In this document: positions 8,801 to 15,834 of the stretch, in pieces | Layout: each line of letters opens with the position of its first letter | Numbering within the stretch: position 1 is the first letter of the stretch | NCBI GenBank assembly: GCA_002069885.1 | Contig: MWCD01000040.1 | Location: 1-34,205 of the forward strand | DNA from: a bacterium ADurb.Bin236 | Lineage (GTDB): Bacteria > UBP15 > UBA6099 | DNA length: 34,205 nt | Reading direction: 5' to 3' | Position numbers and translations under genes: made by a program | The notes under the pieces: generated by a model | Databases searched by the model: none | Seen by the model: only the letters and a program-made list of their open reading frames with translations | Told to the model about the DNA's origin: nothing

Positions 8801-11547
8801 CCTCCACCATCTGGTTTACCAGACAGGACATCGCGTCCAAAACACACGACAGACAGAGCGCACATTATCTTCGTTCAGTGACGGCGAGACAAATCAGCGA
8901 GGCTCTAGCTCACGCTGCGGGAATGCCCATTCTCGAGGATGCTGCCCCGGACCAATTGCCCGCTTTTGTGGAACTGTATTCCATGCTTTGTAAACGAATA
9001 GGAAAAGAGCCGCCGCCCGGGCCCGGTTTTCTGACGCTTTATCAGTTTGTAGTCTCAAGAATCCAGCAGGTATTGCTCGGCAAAGAACGACCAAGCGGTG
9101 ATCAGATATCAGAGGTGAAGGAATCAAAGAAGGATTGGCTTAACAAAATACGCGAAGCGGGAATTATCACCATTAACGACCATGAAACCGGCCCGGAGTT
9201 ATGTTCCGATATTTTTGGCGTTTATTATGACGACACCGGGGCGCAGAATCCGATTTTCAGAAGATTCCTACAGATGGCCGCTTTCGACGATACGAGTCAG
9301 GGATTTGCCCGTCTGCTTGGAATCAACCTGTTGAGCAATGCGGACATCCGATATGACGATGGTAAAGATAACGCATTCGAAGGGCATGAAGATATTGAAG
9401 AAGAGATAGAACACGTACTCGGCAAGTTACGCGCTCCGCTTTTTGCTTTCAGGGCGTTTGCCGCATTCATCCCGGAAGCGCAGCGCTTGAAAGTCGGTGA
9501 GGAAACGTATAATCGGCGCTGGGAAATGTTCAGAAACTTGAAAGTGGAAGTTGTTCCGACGCTGAGAATTTCGATTGGAGGAACGCCTCCGCAGGAAATC
9601 CCACCGGAATTCCCCGTAGTACTCGAACATGAATCCCAGTCCCGAAGAGAGAGAAGGCTTTTTATCCGGGCGTCAGCGCTCAGTGGGGACAACCAAGTTC
9701 CGCTTCGGATACTTGCGCGTCCGCTTGCCGTGGCGCTCGGAGCCGAGGCGCAAACCATTGCTGTTGAAATGCTCCTGACACAATATAACGACGGCATAGA
9801 GTCGGTTTATTCGTATCTTTCCAACCAATGCGAAGTAACACGCGATCAGGTCCGTGAAATAGAAGAACTGGATGATAAATTTGTTGCGGAAAGAGATAGC
9901 CAGGTTCGCAAACTTGAACAGGATATTCTAAGTTCAATATCACGACGGTGTCCGGAATGTCAGCTTGATGAAAAAGAGAGGGCCGAGCTTCATGCTATAC
10001 TATCGCGGTCTTTGTCTATAAATTCGCATTCATTGTTGGAATTTATTCAGAATCGAATGCATGTTCCCCTTTACTCGATTTCCGAAGACCTAGGCATAAA
10101 AAAGATACCTTCTAATATTCACCGCTTCAACGCGATGAAAGAGCTTCGCAAACAAAAATTGCTGCTCATAGTCGCCGACAAAGAGGGAATCGAATCGCCG
10201 GGAATAAACTGGGAAGAGATATTCGAATCATACAACAGCTTGAGACTCCTCGAAGAACTCCAATACTGGTGGCAACCATCTGATAAAGAACTGCTCAAAC
10301 CGATTGATTTATGGCTGTCGGAATATAGCGTATCCATGCCTGATGACGTCGGATACATGACGCTTTCAATGGAAGAACAATCTCTATGGAACCGCTTGAA
10401 TCCGGAAAAGCAACACGGAACCAGCAACAGTGAGGCCAACAAAGCGGTCTTGAATGTGTTTATCCCATGGGTGATCGCGCTCTGTAAAAGCTCGGTGGCT
10501 CTTCCCGTGAGTGATCTGCTCGATGCCCTGGATGAATTTGGCCTGGAGGAAATGATTAACGATTCGGAACCACTGGATGAAATACGTGAGCGTTTGGAGG
10601 AGTTTCTCAATAGGTATCATGTCGCGCAAGTTTCAGTTGATTCGCTTTTCTGCAATTGGCCCACGGTACCCTCTGAAGGAATCGGCTTGAAATTTGATTT
10701 TATTGAAAAGGTTCGATTGGATATCGAGCAACATCGTACTCAACAACAAAGTCGTTCTATGAAAATTGTGAAAAAATACACCGAATACGTAAGCGGACTG
10801 ATCGCCGAAGACAAGGTGAATACGTCCCCGATATCGGTCGTGTTTCAAAAATCGCAAGAAGATGAAACACAAGAGACCACCGCGCCCCATAAAACCGATT
10901 CAAGTAGACCGTTTCCCCAAAAACAGAGGAGGAACGCAGTCGGCGAGGAAGACTTTATAGCCGCGAATTTCAGAAACAGAGTGGTCGGGGAATGCGGAGA
11001 GAGCTTCGTTCTTGAAATTCAAAGGTTGAGATGGAAATCATTATCGGAAGCCGATCCGGATAAAGCCAGTGAATGTCTTGAAAAATTAAAGCAGTATTAC
11101 GATTTCGGAAAGAAAACCGAGGATATGGAATGGCAAGCTAAATGGGGCTATTTTGAAAATATCGAACCTGCTGCATGGACTGAGGAAAAACACTGGACTA
11201 TCCTGCGATCCCTGATATACATGGCCGAATGGTCGACAAGCGCCGGATACGACATTCTCGGTCTTTTCCAGGACAACGGCACTGGAGAATGGCGAATCAT
11301 GCGGGTGGAAGTAAAAGCTACCCGGGGGAAATACAAACTCGATTTTCCCATAAGCAGAAATGAGTTGAAGACTGCGGAATATCAAGGTGAATCCTACGCT
11401 ATCTGGCGCGTTCTTAACGTCGTGCGCGGCCGCATTCCCAATTACCTGCTCCTGTTTGATCCGATAAGGCTTATCAAAGAAGGGAAAATCACGACTACAG
11501 ATCAGGTAACGATTCTGAAGCCGAACCTTGCACCTGTAGAGGAATAA
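5848..11547 (+). CDS. Sacsin-like GHKL ATPase with C-terminal DUF3883 nuclease-like domain
   Basis: This 1899-residue cytoplasmic protein starts at ATG 5848, seven bases after AGGGG. The N-terminal 200 residues carry Hsp90/sacsin-type GHKL ATPase signatures: FELMQNGADA (E52, N56, D59), the ANTGTPF loop near residue 91, and GNKGIGFRS near 130-137. The C-terminal 190 residues resemble DUF3883 (NO VEIN C-terminal domain), with GECGESF near 1717 and a PD-(D/E)xK-like D1802...E1821-V-K1823 arrangement. The roughly 1500 residues between are unassigned. GHKL ATPases of this type act as ATP-driven clamps or switches, and DUF3883 occurs in many predicted defence proteins. With a SWIM protein upstream and a RecB-like nuclease downstream, a role in recognising and cutting foreign DNA is plausible but inferred. 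I do not match it to a named system. Confidence 0.85.
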   Translation: MSNSELKKYIDEQSREKVAHYTSGMQALKDLTDLGNADENTSQDYAGRFAFELMQNGADAYQKASSRNPDRYPPGRGKVFFALADNCLIVANTGTPFSHIPDPGDRQDISSIESISRLGESTKKSGEYIGNKGIGFRSIYQICNRLWLISGGYQVRYEGHHTYKAICDHFVQENASPDKDRCLDYINRHKSKIPMLKIGFWFEIDELPENVADIITELQKADYDTILVLERNENNLSGNVDRAFIWDRLASLGEKEILFLDTLCEVHCRNVTAPEKSFSFALERQGDMRIVRKTPGQDKWEFLVFPFPIPDIAQKTQKAQIAFLLDAAKHPCPAGSADRVFYTFYPAIRENHGFPFFIHSYFMLSPNREYFNCEALSNIERNKKLLESLAGHLVCEVVPRLRERFSDVFLPDILMPRLTDVIKERLSELEKQPSPTLEVLSRQGALSAWFIREVLKRLSDEGLVRDLKNAFLPINKLRRAPVTDPLAAQVADCLFKKIGQHAESESFPDGLTDQSLALLNALSDIEGFFTGNIITLETLAFAFENIPSGFNFTPDEAGALIVLLSRLADNDPESLRMAVERIRVKRAPVLPCRGEENNQPLPQYPEKGKPVKASFDAPLVFYTPSQAEAGDDDLAVEEMEESVGKLDLPAFCHVHVLKDEVLSSVSQVDTDRMRTILREQLGLRPFKPEEIFTRIAESTLGTPDVVQNLSDGQHCEFLEATIRLIERRRLRGKVQSRKYDFRPWYLKERTDSDWRLYYFLSKSFIPVGDMWEQGNNVILAGKLSDSGEKIRPAYEGTSQVFLTDGNESPWFIKLLNTYFDQYVDTSDSDDIDIELERMRFRRYVYLLLGAWDGIRLEIIHHTGGRWSDAGSAIENPHYFIDADEWKEHCERAKKEIPWSSYSLENCRLTLSTAMPHFYELTTDEHKRAMTIEGLQAALQTIRKCTRAEILSPGNSYTEIPSFIYSQLQRFPWVESEFRDQAIPNASTIWFTRQDIASKTHDRQSAHYLRSVTARQISEALAHAAGMPILEDAAPDQLPAFVELYSMLCKRIGKEPPPGPGFLTLYQFVVSRIQQVLLGKERPSGDQISEVKESKKDWLNKIREAGIITINDHETGPELCSDIFGVYYDDTGAQNPIFRRFLQMAAFDDTSQGFARLLGINLLSNADIRYDDGKDNAFEGHEDIEEEIEHVLGKLRAPLFAFRAFAAFIPEAQRLKVGEETYNRRWEMFRNLKVEVVPTLRISIGGTPPQEIPPEFPVVLEHESQSRRERRLFIRASALSGDNQVPLRILARPLAVALGAEAQTIAVEMLLTQYNDGIESVYSYLSNQCEVTRDQVREIEELDDKFVAERDSQVRKLEQDILSSISRRCPECQLDEKERAELHAILSRSLSINSHSLLEFIQNRMHVPLYSISEDLGIKKIPSNIHRFNAMKELRKQKLLLIVADKEGIESPGINWEEIFESYNSLRLLEELQYWWQPSDKELLKPIDLWLSEYSVSMPDDVGYMTLSMEEQSLWNRLNPEKQHGTSNSEANKAVLNVFIPWVIALCKSSVALPVSDLLDALDEFGLEEMINDSEPLDEIRERLEEFLNRYHVAQVSVDSLFCNWPTVPSEGIGLKFDFIEKVRLDIEQHRTQQQSRSMKIVKKYTEYVSGLIAEDKVNTSPISVVFQKSQEDETQETTAPHKTDSSRPFPQKQRRNAVGEEDFIAANFRNRVVGECGESFVLEIQRLRWKSLSEADPDKASECLEKLKQYYDFGKKTEDMEWQAKWGYFENIEPAAWTEEKHWTILRSLIYMAEWSTSAGYDILGLFQDNGTGEWRIMRVEVKATRGKYKLDFPISRNELKTAEYQGESYAIWRVLNVVRGRIPNYLLLFDPIRLIKEGKITTTDQVTILKPNLAPVEE

Positions 11548-11578
11548 GTCGTTGGGATATTGATGATTGGAGGGCAAA

Positions 11579-13051
11579 TTGACCGATATCAACACTTTTA
11601 TTGAGAGAGCCACCGGCGGCAAGGAGCCGGACCGCAATTCCATGTTCAGACCGTCAATGATCTATGACCTTCTTCACGATCCGTTCAAGGTCTGGTGTGA
11701 ATTCCATGCGCCGAAAGATCAGGCTGTGGATGAAGTAAGCAGGTATGACGAAATCAAAATGAGACGCGGCGTGGAATACGAAAACGCATGGGTCGCCGAG
11801 CATTGTCCCGGCTTTCGTAAGATTGAACCTGAGTACGGTGTTCAGGCTATGAAAAACTCCATTCAGGCCATGATGGAGGGAATTCCCGCAATTCACGCAC
11901 CCCAATTATGGCTTCTTTCCGAAGGTATCTATGGCAAGGCCGACGTTCTTGTCCGCGACAACAGCGTCTCATCCGACCTGGGAAATTTCCATTACAGAGT
12001 CGTGGAGATAAAAAGGTCTGGGAGCCTGAAGGAATACCAGGTTCTCCAGGCTGCGGTTTATAACAGAATACTCGGTCGGATTCAGGGATACACGCCGGAA
12101 ATATTCACGGTCGTCCTGCGTGACAGTGAAGAAGACATCCTGTTTTCTGATGTAAATTCGAAAATAGATGAAATGCTGGATAAGTTTCGTAATATCAGAA
12201 ACGACGTTGAAAAACCCGAGCCAAAGGGTCTGGACAAAACCGATGCGCCGTGGAGAGTTTATGGAAATCGGCTGCTCCGAGAACGCAAGGATTTAACGCT
12301 GTTGCCAGACATCGGGCCCGCCGGACGCAAGTCATTAAGAGAAAAGCTGGGTGTCGAAAGTATCAGGGATATCTATACCATTCCCAGAGAAATACTTATC
12401 GACAAACTTGGAGAACGGCCCGGCACGGACTTGTATTACTATGCGATGGCTTATCAAAAGAACGGGATGGTTATGATTCCTGGGTCAAAGATAAAGGTGC
12501 CTCATGGCCGTCGCAATATCTACTTCGACTTCGAGACATCCGATGAAATGCACCCGACTGAACCTGCGCACATTTATCTGATCGGGGCATGGGACGGCGA
12601 GCAGAATATGTTCTATTCCTTTCTCGGAAGAGGCATGGAAGACGAGCCTCGGATTTTCAAAGAATTCTTTGAATACATAGGAAATCCGGAGGGCTGCTGT
12701 TTGTTTCATTGGACCGATTTTGAGATCGGAGAAATGAGGGAAGCGGCAAAACGTCATCCTGAAATTGCCCAGAGAATCGAGTCCCTTATCGCATCGTGCG
12801 TGGATTTAAAAGAAGTCATAAAATCACAGGTGTATCTTCCGGTGCCTACGTATTCGATAAAATCCGTGGCTCCCGCGCTTGGATTTAACTGGCGTCACAA
12901 AGATGTGGGTGCGATGGAATCGATGGTTTTATATTGGGAATACCTTGAAACGGGAGACCAGAAAAAGGTTGCAAAAGTCATCGACTACAACGAAGATGAT
13001 TGCATCGCCATGGCCCGAATCGTTGAGGCAGTGGAAATAGATATTCATTGA
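11579..13051 (+). CDS. TM0106-type RecB-family nuclease with RNase H-like domain
   Basis: Residue numbers here count from the TTG at 11567. The N-terminal half has a RecB/Cas4-like PD-(D/E)xK core: D126 in YGKADVLV, E147-I-K149 and a following QVLQAAVY helix. The middle, LLPDIGPAGRKSLREKLG, looks like a helix-hairpin-helix segment. The C-terminal third is an RNase H/DEDD-like exonuclease domain with D321-F-E323 and YNEDDC (Y474, D478). This order is typical of the TM0106 predicted nuclease family. GGAGGG at 11569-11574 lies just before an in-frame TTG at 11579, so I prefer that start (490 residues) over TTG at 11567. It follows the GHKL ATPase by 31 bases and is probably co-transcribed, likely as the nuclease of the module. 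Confidence 0.82.
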   Translation: MTDINTFIERATGGKEPDRNSMFRPSMIYDLLHDPFKVWCEFHAPKDQAVDEVSRYDEIKMRRGVEYENAWVAEHCPGFRKIEPEYGVQAMKNSIQAMMEGIPAIHAPQLWLLSEGIYGKADVLVRDNSVSSDLGNFHYRVVEIKRSGSLKEYQVLQAAVYNRILGRIQGYTPEIFTVVLRDSEEDILFSDVNSKIDEMLDKFRNIRNDVEKPEPKGLDKTDAPWRVYGNRLLRERKDLTLLPDIGPAGRKSLREKLGVESIRDIYTIPREILIDKLGERPGTDLYYYAMAYQKNGMVMIPGSKIKVPHGRRNIYFDFETSDEMHPTEPAHIYLIGAWDGEQNMFYSFLGRGMEDEPRIFKEFFEYIGNPEGCCLFHWTDFEIGEMREAAKRHPEIAQRIESLIASCVDLKEVIKSQVYLPVPTYSIKSVAPALGFNWRHKDVGAMESMVLYWEYLETGDQKKVAKVIDYNEDDCIAMARIVEAVEIDIH

Positions 13052-13074
13052 GCAAACACATTGACTATAGCTAA

Positions 13075-13083
13075 TGATATAAT
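13075..13083 (+). promoter_or_regulatory. Extended -10 promoter before the small zinc protein
   Basis: TGATATAAT fits an extended -10 element (TGnTATAAT) in the 66-base gap after the nuclease gene. A TTGACT lies upstream at 13061, but its 11-base spacing is too short for a normal -35. Transcription would start near 13090, ahead of the ATG at 13118. Confidence 0.45.
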
Positions 13084-13117
13084 TTTCTGAAATCTCATTA
13101 CGAGCGGATGGTGCCTT

Positions 13118-13348
13118 ATGGCATATAAAGCCCTTACATGTAACGATCATGGGTTCGGGTCAAAGAAGGACAAGTGTGTGATATGTGGAAAATGGCCCGC
13201 GAAATCTCCTGGAGCTATTTGTGACAAATGCGGCTTCGGGAATAGACATGAAAAGTGTTGTGTCTGTGAGAAGTGGCCGGCAAAGAATTACGCAATGGTC
13301 TGTAGCGCTCACGCAGGCAAGTGTGTGATCTGCGGGAAAAAGGCATAA
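13118..13348 (+). CDS. Small multi-CxxC zinc-knuckle protein (PHF5-like pattern)
   Basis: This 76-residue protein contains repeated CxxC knuckles: KCVICGKWPAK, ICDKCGFG, KCCVCEKWPAK and KCVICGKK, plus a CSAH. The alternation of KCVIC and ICDxCxxG elements resembles the zinc-knuckle protein PHF5A/Rds3, although that family is best known from eukaryotes. It probably binds two or three zinc ions and contacts nucleic acid or protein. It sits between the nuclease gene and the XRE regulator with its own promoter candidate. ATG 13118 follows a GGATGG site. The function is unknown. Confidence 0.65.
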   Translation: MAYKALTCNDHGFGSKKDKCVICGKWPAKSPGAICDKCGFGNRHEKCCVCEKWPAKNYAMVCSAHAGKCVICGKKA

Positions 13349-13411
13349 CGTCTTTTCTGATCAACCCATCACCCCTCATTAAAACTCTATTTTCGATATT
13401 GGCACAAATAA

Positions 13412-13430
13412 ACTGTCAGCTTCTGACAGT
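13412..13430. promoter_or_regulatory. Perfect palindrome ACTGTCAG-CTT-CTGACAGT
   Basis: Eight-base arms are separated by three bases. The site lies about 110 bases upstream of the predicted sigma-54 transcription start (13532), the usual place for an activator-binding enhancer. It could bind the sigma-54 activator encoded at 15835 or the XRE protein itself. Confidence 0.5.
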
Positions 13431-13505
13431 CGGTTTCTAATAGTCTGCCTTGTTGATCTTTGTGAAATGAACCAAAAATGCCAGCAATAATCGCTTTTGG
13501 ATGTC

Positions 13506-13522
13506 TGGCATGGATTTTGCAT
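13506..13522 (+). promoter_or_regulatory. Sigma-54 (-24/-12) promoter
   Basis: TGGCATG, four bases, then TTGCAT fits the sigma-54 consensus (TGGCACG-N4-TTGCA), with GG and GC exactly 12 bases apart. The predicted start, 13532, is only three bases before the preferred XRE ATG, so the message would be almost leaderless. A sigma-54 activator gene 2.3 kb downstream supports the reading. Confidence 0.6.
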
Positions 13523-13534
13523 ACTAGAATCGGC

Positions 13535-13864
13535 ATGAAAGACTTCAAATGGATTGGAAAAAGGATCAAGGCCGCTAGGAAAGCTTGCAACATAACTCAG
13601 GAATGCCTCGCTGAAAAGGCCGGGCTTTCCCCGACATATATCGGCCAGATTGAGCGTGGAGAACGAGTTCCCACTCTTCAGTCGTTTTTTCAATTGATTG
13701 AAGCTCTTGATGTCGACATTGCCGATATCATCCGAAGGGAAGAGACAACCGGTCATCGCCATGATGAAATCACATCAGGAATCAACCGAGTTGTTTTTGA
13801 TGAAAAGAAAAGAGAGTTCTTGCGCGAAGTAGCAGAGTTGGTTGAGACCCATTTCGCAATATAA
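13535..13864 (+). CDS. XRE-family helix-turn-helix regulator
   Basis: This 109-residue protein has an N-terminal XRE helix-turn-helix: IGKRIKAARKACNITQECLA, then AEKAGLSPTYIGQIERGER and VPTLQSFFQLIEALDV. The remaining tail is about 40 residues. The first ATG that keeps the whole domain is at 13535; an upstream ATG at 13478 lies before the sigma-54 promoter and is unlikely to be used. CTGACAG-containing palindromes flank the gene on both sides (13412 and 13869), so autoregulation is plausible. It may control the following small exported proteins or the neighbouring systems. The targets are inferred. Confidence 0.85.
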   Translation: MKDFKWIGKRIKAARKACNITQECLAEKAGLSPTYIGQIERGERVPTLQSFFQLIEALDVDIADIIRREETTGHRHDEITSGINRVVFDEKKREFLREVAELVETHFAI

Positions 13865-13868
13865 AACT

Positions 13869-13881
13869 ACGCTGACAGCGT
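13869..13881. promoter_or_regulatory. Palindrome ACGCTG-A-CAGCGT
   Basis: Six-base arms with a one-base centre begin five bases after the XRE stop codon. The site shares the CTGACAG core with the palindrome at 13412-13430. It could be an operator for the gene at 13965, which lies across a 100-base gap. Confidence 0.35.
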
Positions 13882-13964
13882 TTATCCACGGAAATAACGC
13901 TATCGGCTGCTTAAACACAAGAGCGGTATGTAATAAGATCGCAATAACGAGGAGGCACTCAGCC

Positions 13965-14483
13965 ATGAAAGGTAAATTGCTGGTCATTTCTGTTGTTATG
14001 GTTTTAGTTTTCATCCAAGGCGCGGTTTCTATGTCAGCAGGGAAAGCGAAGCCTTCAAAATCAAAGGGAATCCTGTTGAAGAGTCTCAAGAAAATGCCCT
14101 TCAGTGAATTTCCCTCATTCATAAAGGACAAACTTAATGAAAAGGTGCGTGACTTTGAACCAGACAGGCAGATAACAATAGAAGAGTACATTGAAATCGT
14201 GGATGAACCGGTCGGATACAACATAGACCTGAACGGTGACAAAGCTTTGGAAGTCGTGATTCTGCTTCCCGATCCTGAATCAACAATGATCCTCATTTAC
14301 AAGAAGAGCGACGAGGACTTTGTGCTGATCGGTGAATTCTGGGGAGAACTCCTTAAATTCGGCCCGTCAACAACAAAAGGCTTTCTTGATATCTTCGGAC
14401 GGGAATTTAATCAGGACACGGGCAAGCAGGACCCATGGCAGGTTGTATGGGACGGCAAGAAATATATTCAGAAGGCAAAATAG
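13965..14483 (+). CDS. Small exported protein of unknown function
   Basis: This 172-residue protein starts at ATG 13965 behind a strong GAGGAGG site. Residues 1-25 form a signal peptide (MKGKLLVISVVMVLVFIQGAVS) without a lipobox. The mature part is charged and alpha/beta-like. It includes an Asn/Asp-rich DLNGDKALEVVILLPD segment, of the kind found in periplasmic proteins with FG-GAP-like D-x-N-x-D loops. It begins a run of four closely spaced small exported or membrane proteins. No enzyme motif is seen. Confidence 0.75.
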   Translation: MKGKLLVISVVMVLVFIQGAVSMSAGKAKPSKSKGILLKSLKKMPFSEFPSFIKDKLNEKVRDFEPDRQITIEEYIEIVDEPVGYNIDLNGDKALEVVILLPDPESTMILIYKKSDEDFVLIGEFWGELLKFGPSTTKGFLDIFGREFNQDTGKQDPWQVVWDGKKYIQKAK

Positions 14484-14529
14484 CCCCGGGCGGAATGGAT
14501 CGGAACCCGGCCAAACAAAGGAGACGGAA

Positions 14530-14955
14530 ATGAACAACACGGCGATAAAGGCAGAGCGCACATTATACTCATGGAACAGTTTTCTTGAGGCATTTCTCTT
14601 CCCGGTGATTTACCGTGCTTTCAGCGTCGGCGATGAAATTGTGTTTGTGAAAGTCGGCAATATGTTCTGGTTCATGCTTGCGGGGTGTTGTTGTTTCTGT
14701 CCCGTTATCATCCCTATCCTCGTGACGATGGGGAACATCTCCAAAGCACGGCGCACCATCCAGGCGGGAAACATCACAGTAGTCACATCCGACCCTGACA
14801 ATCTGGCTCTAAATGTAACAAAGGGACAGAAGCCAGCTATGGAGAAAGGAATGATGGGACAGGAATGTATCACGGTTCAAAACAAGAAAATATATTCGCA
14901 CTTCATGCTCGACAAAACAGGACTTCGGAAATTCATTGATGAATGCTGGTCATAA
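14530..14955 (+). CDS. Small single-pass membrane protein of unknown function
   Basis: This 141-residue protein starts at ATG 14530, eight bases after AAAGGAG. A Cys-rich hydrophobic segment (FWFMLAGCCCFCPVIIPILV) at about residues 50-69 should span the membrane. It is preceded by an amphipathic region and followed by a soluble domain of about 70 residues. It follows the exported protein by 46 bases and precedes a lipoprotein, so the genes are probably co-transcribed. I do not recognise the family. Confidence 0.7.
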   Translation: MNNTAIKAERTLYSWNSFLEAFLFPVIYRAFSVGDEIVFVKVGNMFWFMLAGCCCFCPVIIPILVTMGNISKARRTIQAGNITVVTSDPDNLALNVTKGQKPAMEKGMMGQECITVQNKKIYSHFMLDKTGLRKFIDECWS

Positions 14956-14986
14956 AATTAGGCAAATAAACTTCAGGGAGGCAATT

Positions 14987-15304
14987 ATGAAAAGATGGAT
15001 TCTTTTGTTGCTGGCGGTTTTACTGATTCCCGCGTTCACAGGCTGCTCGAATACATCTCCAACAAACAGCGAAGCGAAAATATCGAAAGCCGAATTCGAC
15101 AAGCTTCAGAACGGGATGACTTACGAGCAGGTCGTGGAGATCATCGGAGGAGAGTGTACCCTTGAATCCGAGTCCGGCGACAAGGGCACGGAGCTGTACA
15201 CCGTCATGTACGGCTGCGATGGTGAAGGAGACCTTGGGGCAAACGTTCAACTTATGTTTCAGGGCGGCAAAATGGAGAGCAAGACACAACTCGGTCTGAA
15301 ATGA
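14987..15304 (+). CDS. Small lipoprotein, DUF3862/SmpA-like fold
   Basis: This 105-residue protein has a signal peptide ending in a lipobox (PAFTGC), so it should be a membrane-anchored lipoprotein. The mature domain begins ISKAEFDKLQNGMTYEQVVEIIGG and ends with a beta-hairpin (VQLMFQGGKMESKTQLGL). That pattern is seen in the SmpA/BamE/BLIP-like superfamily and DUF3862. GGGAGG precedes ATG 14987. Such domains usually bind partner proteins at the membrane, but no specific partner can be assigned here. Confidence 0.78.
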   Translation: MKRWILLLLAVLLIPAFTGCSNTSPTNSEAKISKAEFDKLQNGMTYEQVVEIIGGECTLESESGDKGTELYTVMYGCDGEGDLGANVQLMFQGGKMESKTQLGLK

Positions 15305-15356
15305 CGCGCCTTGCATTTGCATGGGGTTCCCGGAACAGCCGTGAGTGTAATGAACA

Positions 15357-15755
15357 ATGAGGGACAGAACAGTTTTTCTTTTCAGTTCTCCTGCAATTCT
15401 TCTTGTGATTGTTTGCCTATATTTTCATGAGCCTCATCCGGGAGGTTTTTACCCGCCTTGTCTGTTGCATGAAATATCCGGCCTGTATTGTCCGGGTTGT
15501 GGGGCAACAAGAGCATTTCATGAGTTGCTGCATTTACGCATATCGGCCTCTATTGATTACAATCTGCTTTTGTTCATTCTGATCCCATTCCTGATCGGGT
15601 GGTATTTGTCGTATGGTCTTTCCACCGTTGGAAAAAGATTGAATCCAACGGTGCTGTTCCATCCTGCTTTGCTGAAGGCCCTTCTGCTGTTTACATGCCT
15701 GTTCACAGTTGCAAGAAACATACCCTTTGAGCCGTTTTCCCGCCTCGCCCCGTGA
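15357..15755 (+). CDS. DUF2752 membrane protein
   Basis: This 132-residue protein has three predicted membrane segments, near residues 8-24, 65-88 and 100-122. It carries the DUF2752 signature: FYPPCLLHEISGLYCPGCG, then ATRAFHELLHLR. The CPGCGxTRA motif defines this small bacterial membrane family, whose biochemical role is not established. ATG 15357 lacks a strong ribosome site. It is the last of the small membrane and exported genes before the sigma-54 activator. Confidence 0.82.
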   Translation: MRDRTVFLFSSPAILLVIVCLYFHEPHPGGFYPPCLLHEISGLYCPGCGATRAFHELLHLRISASIDYNLLLFILIPFLIGWYLSYGLSTVGKRLNPTVLFHPALLKALLLFTCLFTVARNIPFEPFSRLAP

Positions 15756-15775
15756 GTCACATAAAGCGTGAGACA

Positions 15776-15805
15776 TTGAATAAAGAAGCCTTTTTCTTAT
15801 AGAAT
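15776..15805 (+). promoter_or_regulatory. Sigma-70-like promoter before the sigma-54 activator gene
   Basis: TTGAAT at 15776-15781 and TAGAAT at 15800-15805 are separated by 18 bases. This would let the activator be made from an ordinary promoter before sigma-54 induction. The GTG start is about 30 bases downstream. Confidence 0.45.
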
Positions 15806-15834
15806 TCTGCCAATACAGATGAGCGGGGTTAAAA

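Noticed and set aside
13478-13534. Longer N-terminus for the XRE regulator from ATG 13478
   Set aside because: It would start before the sigma-54 promoter and adds residues outside the helix-turn-helix domain.
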